From the NCBI RefSeq assembly GCF_018446385.1, contig NC_055996.1, positions 12,635,317 through 12,699,316 on the forward strand: a stretch of 64,000 bases of DNA, in the 5' to 3' direction. Both the position numbers and the translations under genes were made by a program. This DNA comes from Zingiber officinale (taxonomy: Eukaryota; Streptophyta; Magnoliopsida; Zingiberales; Zingiberaceae). Positions 59,061 through 64,000 of this stretch are shown in pieces. Positions within the stretch are counted from its first letter, which is position 1. The number at the start of each line of letters is the position of its first letter. The notes under the pieces were generated by a model. That model made no database searches. It was not told the DNA's origin and saw only the letters and a program-made list of their open reading frames with translations.

Positions 59061-61151
59061 ACTCAGTTATTATGGAAGTGTGTGCTCTTAATCCCAATAT
59101 AATAACAAGCACATATATTTGATATTTATTTCTTTAATTTATCAATGGGTGAGATTTAGTTTGATAAATCAATAAGCCCGATAAGTTGGGAAATGATATC
59201 ACCTATAGTGTATGTTGTTGATTATAAAAGGAAACTGTGTCCTAAAAATCTAGGTTGAGAATGTCCCCAAGAGGAGCTCATAAGGATTGTCATGTTAAAC
59301 CCTACAGGTGGACTTAGTCCGACATGATAATAAGGTTGAGTGGTACTACTCTTGGACTAAGATATTAATTAAATGAGTTTTCAGTAATTCATTTAATTAG
59401 TGGGCATTCATTATCTTAAACACAGGGAGACTAACACACTCATAATAAGAAGGAGCCCAAAAATGTAATTTGGGATTGGTGCGGTAGTTCAATAATAGTT
59501 CTCTAGTGAAATGAATTATTATTGATAAAATTAAGTTGTGTGTTCGGGGCGAACACGAGATGCTTAATTTTATCAGGAGACCAAAACCAATTCCACCTCT
59601 CGATCCTTATCGTAGTCTCTTAGTTATAGAGTACTATACCCACCTATACCCACCTTCATACCCATGTTATAGGGGCCGACCAAGCTAGCTTGGGGACCAA
59701 GCTAGGGTCGGCCAAGCCTTGGTCCATGGGTGGCCGGCCCTAGCTTGAACCCAAGCCTAGGTGGCCGACCATTAAAAATACAAAAGGAATTTTAATTTTA
59801 AATTTTTTTCTTATGTGTAATACATGATTTAAAAGAGAGTTTAAAAATTAAAATATTTCCTTTTATAAGATTCTACAAAAGATTAAGAGAAGAGTTAAAT
59901 CTCTTTCCTTATTTGTAGATTAAAAGGTTGATTTTAATTTTGGTAAAAACTTTCCTTGTAAATCATTCACATGTTGAAAAGATAAATTTTAAAATTATAG
60001 AAATTTCCTTTTATAGCATTAACCATGAAGGGATTATTAAAGAGAAATTTTATTTTAAAATTTTTCCGGAAGCAAATTAGAAAGTTTTAATTTTTCTAAC
60101 GAAAAGTTTCCTTGTTTGCTTATTTGATGTGGACGACCATATACATTAAGAAAAGAATTTTAATTTTAATTAATTAAAATTTTCCTTTTCAATGGCAATA
60201 GAATTAAGGAAGGTTTTATTAAATTTTCCTTATTTGCCAAGGCTAAGGATTATAAAAGAGGAAGTTTGGGTGCCTTCACGGGACACAACCTCTATTCTAT
60301 TTTCTCCCTCTTTTCTTCCTTGGTGTGGTCGGTTTCTTCAATTTCTCTCCTCTCCTTGGTGTGGCCGAATCTCTCATCTTTCTTGGAGATCAAGTGGTGG
60401 CCGGATCTTAGCTTGGAGAAGAAGGAGAGAAAGCTTGCATCCCTTGGAGCTTGGTTGGTGGAAAAAGTTCTTCATCCTTTGGAAGTTTTGTGCTTGGCCG
60501 AAACTTGAAGGAAGGAGAATAAGGTGCTAGGTGGTTCTCGTCTCGGAAGATCGTTGCCCACACAACATCCAAGATTATAAGAGGAATACGGTAGAAGATC
60601 AAGAGGTCATTATTCACAAAGAAAGGTATAACTAATAATTGTTTTCCGCATCATGTTAGTTTTGTTTTTTTGTAAAAATACCAAATACAAGAGGCATGCG
60701 ATTCTAGTTTTTCGAATTAGTTTTCGAAGTTGTGTTCTTTTGTTTTTTTCTTTTCCTTGTGATTTGATTGTTCTTAGTGGTTAACCTAGGGTTACTATGG
60801 GAAGGTTAAATATTTAATTTTCTTAAAAGGCTTTGTCTAGTCGGTGGTAGTTACTCTCATATCCAAGAAGGCCATGTGCCTCGCCATGCAATACTGGAAG
60901 CCGATTTTGGAAATAGATATTTAATTGTCTTTGTGACCTAGGTGATTTGGATCGAACGTGTTAAGTTCCGTAGGAGATCCAAGTCTAAACCTAAAAGAAC
61001 AACTAAATTAAACTTAGGATCAAACGTGTTAAGTTCTGCAGGCGATCCAAGTTTAATTTAAAAGAACACATGGTAGTTAGGAAAAGGTTCAGACCTTTGT
61101 ACAAAATTTTTATACAGTGGAACCGATAGGTTTTCCGAGTAGCAATCAACA
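59061..61151 (+). mobile_element. Family-B LTR lacking its first about 345 bases
   Basis: It begins inside the LTR at CAGTTATTATGGAAGTGTGT and ends GAGTAGCAATCAACA at 61151. The join to the minus-strand coding remnant lies in a short shared word (ACTCAG). Confidence 0.85.
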
Positions 61152-61217
61152 GTTGGATCTCAACATTCTTGTAACTTGGGTAGTAATGATATGTTGCTAG
61201 ATACCGCTCATTACTTA
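61152..61217 (+). mobile_element. 66-bp remnant of the family-C LTR
   Basis: GTTGGATCTCAACATTCTTG... to CTCATTACTTA matches 37527-37596 in the 5' LTR of family C. This is the only trace of the 3' LTR side in the window. Confidence 0.75.
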
Positions 61218-61621
61218 TGTAGGATCGAAAAGAATTTAGATATCTCCACAATTGCATGATATTGTCCACTTTGGGCCTAAGCCCTCATGGTTTTGCTCTT
61301 GGGCTCTCCCCAAAAGGCCTCATCCCAATGGAGATATCTTTTTCTCTTATAAACCCATGATCTTTCCCATGTGTTTCCAATATGGGACTATGTTTGTAAC
61401 CTTCCAACCCCAACAATACCCCCCTCAAACAAAGGACCATAGGCTTCCCACGTCCGATCCTCGACCCACCAGGTCTTCCTGCCCCTCGGTCCACCCGACC
61501 TACTAGAACTTCCTTGCCTAGTCGCAACTAGGACTTCCTGCCTGGTGTCTGGTCCTCTTAATCCGAACATAGGAGCCTCCACTTTCTTTGTTCGAGGTCA
61601 ATATTGTACCCACATGGCTCA
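61218..61621 (-). mobile_element. TRIM-like small LTR element, partial
   Basis: A 198-bp LTR-like unit (61218-61415, TGTAGGATCGAAAAG...ACCCCAACA) is followed by TACCCCCCTCAAAC, which on the minus strand is a polypurine tract before TGTTGGGG. About 200 bases of non-coding sequence follow. The second LTR is not seen. TRIM is a guess based on the size and lack of coding. Confidence 0.45.
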
Positions 61622-62770
61622 ATCAGACCTATCGGAGTTAAAACGTGCAGCGGAATAAGCGAAAATAAAATAAAGAGACAACACAAAGAGACAGGTCGAT
61701 TTTACTTCGTTCGGAGCCTAAGTCGACTCCTACTCGAAGGCCTGCGATCCTTGATCGCTTCCGGTGGGCAACAACTATAAGCTCGTTAACAGATTACAAT
61801 TATGAGTACAAATAAAAGCTATCAAAAATTATACCGACGACAAGAAATGCTAATTCTGAAGCTTCGGGTCGTCGGGCACTTGTAGTAGCACTTCGGAGCG
61901 TCTTTTGGAGCAGCGTGTTGATGAAAGATCACTTAGAATTCGTTGTCCTTTGAAGCTGCACCTCAACCCTCCTTTTATATGCGGTTCCGGGCGCATGGAT
62001 CCCTTCCGGGCGCCTGGAGTGTGACATGGCCAACCAACCAGGATGCTCCACGTGGCGAAGTCGCGCAGGGGATAGAATTTGGTCCCGGGCGCCCGGACCT
62101 GTTCCGGGCGCCCAGACCTCCGGGCGCCCGGATCCATCCCGAGCGCCCGGATCCATCCCGGGCGCCCGGACAGCCTTTTTCCAGCAGGTTCCTCACCAGT
62201 AAACAAAGGTTAGTCCGAGAAAAATACCCTGCAAGACAGTGTTAGAATCTGATAAAACACAGTAAGTAATAATTGACAGTCTTCGGACTGTCCGAGTCTG
62301 ACTTTGGATTTCCATCCGGAAACCCTAGGTCGACCCGACGCCTACTGTTCCCTCTGCGGGGAACGCGTCCTCACCTACTCCACTCAGGAGATTTACCTGT
62401 TGCCAGTCGATCCTCCAGATCGACTGGACTTTTGCTCAGCACTCGATGCTTCCGGACTTTCTGCTGGACATCCGCTTCCCCGGCTAGTCCAGTCTTTCAC
62501 CTGGTTCGCGACACCAGGACTTTTCACCTAGGGTTACCACCCCCTAGGACTTTTGCCTGAAGCCATCGACCTGCCAAGACTTTCCGCATAGGGTTACCAC
62601 CCCCTATGACCTAGGGTTACCGCCCCCTAGGGTTTTCCCTTTGCCTAACCGCAGCTAGGACTTTCCTGAAATCCTCAAGTAGGCTTGTTAGACTAAAAAA
62701 CATCTTAACTTTGAATTCTTTGCCGTTATCAAAACACGAGTTCGATCGTCGGATGCTTCCCGCACCAACA
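61622..62770 (-). mobile_element. 3' LTR of a SIRE-like copia element (minus strand)
   Basis: It ends (plus) CTTCCCGCACCAACA at 62770, next to ATCTCCCCCTTTTTGATT, the complement of the polypurine tract. The left border near 61622 (CAGACCTATCGGAG) lacks the usual TGTTAG, so it may be worn or truncated. It contains CCGGGCGCCCGG-type palindromes (62080-62175) and repeated AGGGTTACCACCCCCTA-type units (62520-62630). Confidence 0.7.
62078..62172. repeat. Array of CGGGCGCCCGG palindromes
   Basis: Five to six copies of GGGCGCCCGGA/TCCGGGCGCCC within 95 bases, including GATCCATCCCGGGCGCCCGG. Confidence 0.9.
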
Positions 62771-64000
62771 ATCTCCCCCTTTTTGATTATGGCAACACAA
62801 ATTCGAAGTTAAGTAAACAAGCGAATAGATAGTCATTTTAAACACAGGCAAAATTTGCTAAGTATAGATGAACAAGGTAACTAAAGTAAATTTTGCCCTA
62901 TATACTCCCCCTTAACTTTGGCTCCCCCTTAATTTTTGCTCCCCCTTAATTTTTAACTTGAATTTTATGTTTACATTTTTGCTACTCTCCCCCTTTGCCA
63001 TAATTCAAAAAAATGGGCAATGTATAAAGAGTTGTACATGATTAAAGTTAGCAATATTCAACAGAGTTTGGAAGTTTAAGGTCAATTGGAATTTAAGTTT
63101 TTAGGACAAGATTATTCTTTTAAGTTCAGTTGGTCCTTAAGTCCAAGCACAAGTCATGTTTATATATTAGGTATCAGAGCCATAGAGAGCAAAACATTCT
63201 TAAAAAAGAAATTGAGTATCTTTTGCCAACTGTCTAACCTTTAGCTACTTGCTGATTGTCTATAGGACAATAGCTTTTACTAGGTTAGTCAAGTTAAGTT
63301 ATTTAGGTCCAGATAGACTTGACTAGAGCTGGAGAACTTTAACTTGATTAATGTTTATTGCATATTTAACGCCCAGACTCATATTGATGCACAGATATAA
63401 GCATTCTTGAGTCCAGGCTATACCCTATGCATCTCACGCCATTCTATGTTTTTCAATCACAATCAAGGTAAACCTAGGTGTTTTGTGAGATGCTCTGGAT
63501 TAATTCTAGTGGAACATGATATCTAGGGGGATAACCTAGACTAAACCCAACTTTTGAAAGTCTAGTAAAATTGGACTTTTGAAAAACTATTTTTCCTAGA
63601 ATTTGAAAACAAAATAATAATAGTAAGATATCTATTCTACCCAACACATTCCTATTTGCCTTCTAAGTCCACTGAACTCAAGTTCAGGTAAGGGTTTTAT
63701 AAAAATGTCAGCTAGGTTTGATTTGGACTCAACGTGGTTGAGTGCAATTTCACCTTTAGCTACATGATCCCTTACAAAGTGGTGTTTTACCTCTATGTGT
63801 TTGGTCCTAGAGTGGTGTATAGGATTTTTGGTCAGATTAATTGAGCTGATATTATCAATAAAGATTTTAGTATTTTTATAGTCTAGTTGATAGTCTTTTA
63901 GTGTATGCATCATCCATAACAATTGAGATGCACATTCTCCTAGAGCTATGTATTCAGCTTCTGTAGTGGATAGAGCAACACAATGTTGCTTTCTGCTTGA
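62771..64000 (-). mobile_element. SIRE-like copia internal region, 3' end; continues past the window
   Basis: 62771-63631 is the untranslated 3' region with several CTCCCCCTT purine tracts (62771-62996). 63632-63922 (minus) codes for the end of RNase H: YKNTKIFIDNISSINLTKNP, HIEVKHHFVRDHV and NLADIFIKPLPE, the usual copia C-terminus. The rest of pol and the 5' LTR lie beyond 64000. Confidence 0.85.

Larger units (their letters stand above)
36673..61217 (+). mobile_element. Ty1/copia element with about 1.8-kb LTRs (family C), host of the 33-61 kb nest
   Basis: The parts in order are: 5' LTR (36673-41887, interrupted), primer-binding site TGGTATCAGAGC (41889), gag (43401-44249), protease and integrase (about 44270-45131, resumed 52339), reverse transcriptase (about 53040-53980) and RNase H (54030-54478). 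It then breaks off at a cluster of family-B sequence (54479-61151), after which 66 bases matching its LTR (61152-61217) remain. Nested in it are a family-B solo LTR with a further solo LTR inside, and a gag-only Ty3-type element. The coding part is broken, about half a dozen breaks besides the insertions. It is the oldest layer of this nest. Tork/Angela-type by integrase and RT style, clade uncertain. Confidence 0.75.

Noticed and set aside
61850-62560. Gly/Arg/Pro-rich frames
   Set aside because: They arise from the CGGGCGCCCGG array and repeats of a SIRE-like LTR.

Overview
This 64 kb window is nuclear DNA from a flowering plant, probably a monocot and possibly of the ginger family. That placement is an inference from the style of the retroelements and the protein fragments, not something the sequence proves. 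Most of the window is nested LTR retrotransposon DNA. Plant protein-coding genes survive only as broken remnants: a lipoyl/octanoyltransferase (LIP2p-like), a RING membrane-anchor E3 ligase (RMA-like), an ARIADNE RBR E3 ligase fragment and a gibberellin 20-oxidase first-exon fragment. The one host locus that looks functional is a small cluster of box C/D snoRNA genes at about 10.2-10.6 kb, behind a TATA/site-II type promoter.

Layout. 1-8122: a long LTR, probably Ty3/gypsy, ending in ...GGCGTTACA and carrying internal tandem repeats. It is split by a SIRE-like Ty1/copia composite (1097-5932, 5-bp target duplication ACTTG) in which an internal piece with a whole gag frame lies inverted between the two ends of one LTR. 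8.1-10.0 kb: AT-rich DNA and the LIP2p remnant (minus strand). 10.0-10.6 kb: promoter plus three box C/D snoRNA candidates, two of them near-identical copies. 11.3-18.3 kb: an inverted-repeat element, a 473-bp duplicated block with Ty3 integrase fragments, a minisatellite, and a decayed Mutator-like (MULE) transposase with SWIM finger and OTU-like tail.

18.3-27.1 kb: the RMA-like pseudogene on the minus strand, whose 5'-UTR intron took a complete copia element (19420-26991, duplication CCTGG) at the splice donor. That copia element contains two later solo LTRs. 27269-28361: a PIF/Harbinger-type element (TTA duplication) carrying the GA20ox fragment. 28.9-33.3 kb: a solo LTR candidate, a Tourist-like MITE, the ARIADNE fragment between short inverted repeats, and a pyrimidine-rich array.

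33.5-61.2 kb: a retrotransposon nest. A copia element with LTRs of about 1.8 kb (36673 onward) was hit in its 5' LTR by a solo LTR, which was itself hit by another. Its integrase region was hit by a young gag-only Ty3-type element (45132-52338, duplication AACTC). Its 3' part was replaced by a rearranged cluster of a second copia family. 61.2-64.0 kb: a small TRIM-like repeat, then the 3' LTR and 3' coding end of another SIRE-like element running off the window.

Apart from the snoRNA cluster, no operating multi-gene pathway is visible. The points of most interest are the snoRNA cluster, the splice-site insertion in the RMA gene, the gene capture by the Harbinger element, the gag-only element, and the recurring arrays of short palindromes in the SIRE-type LTRs.
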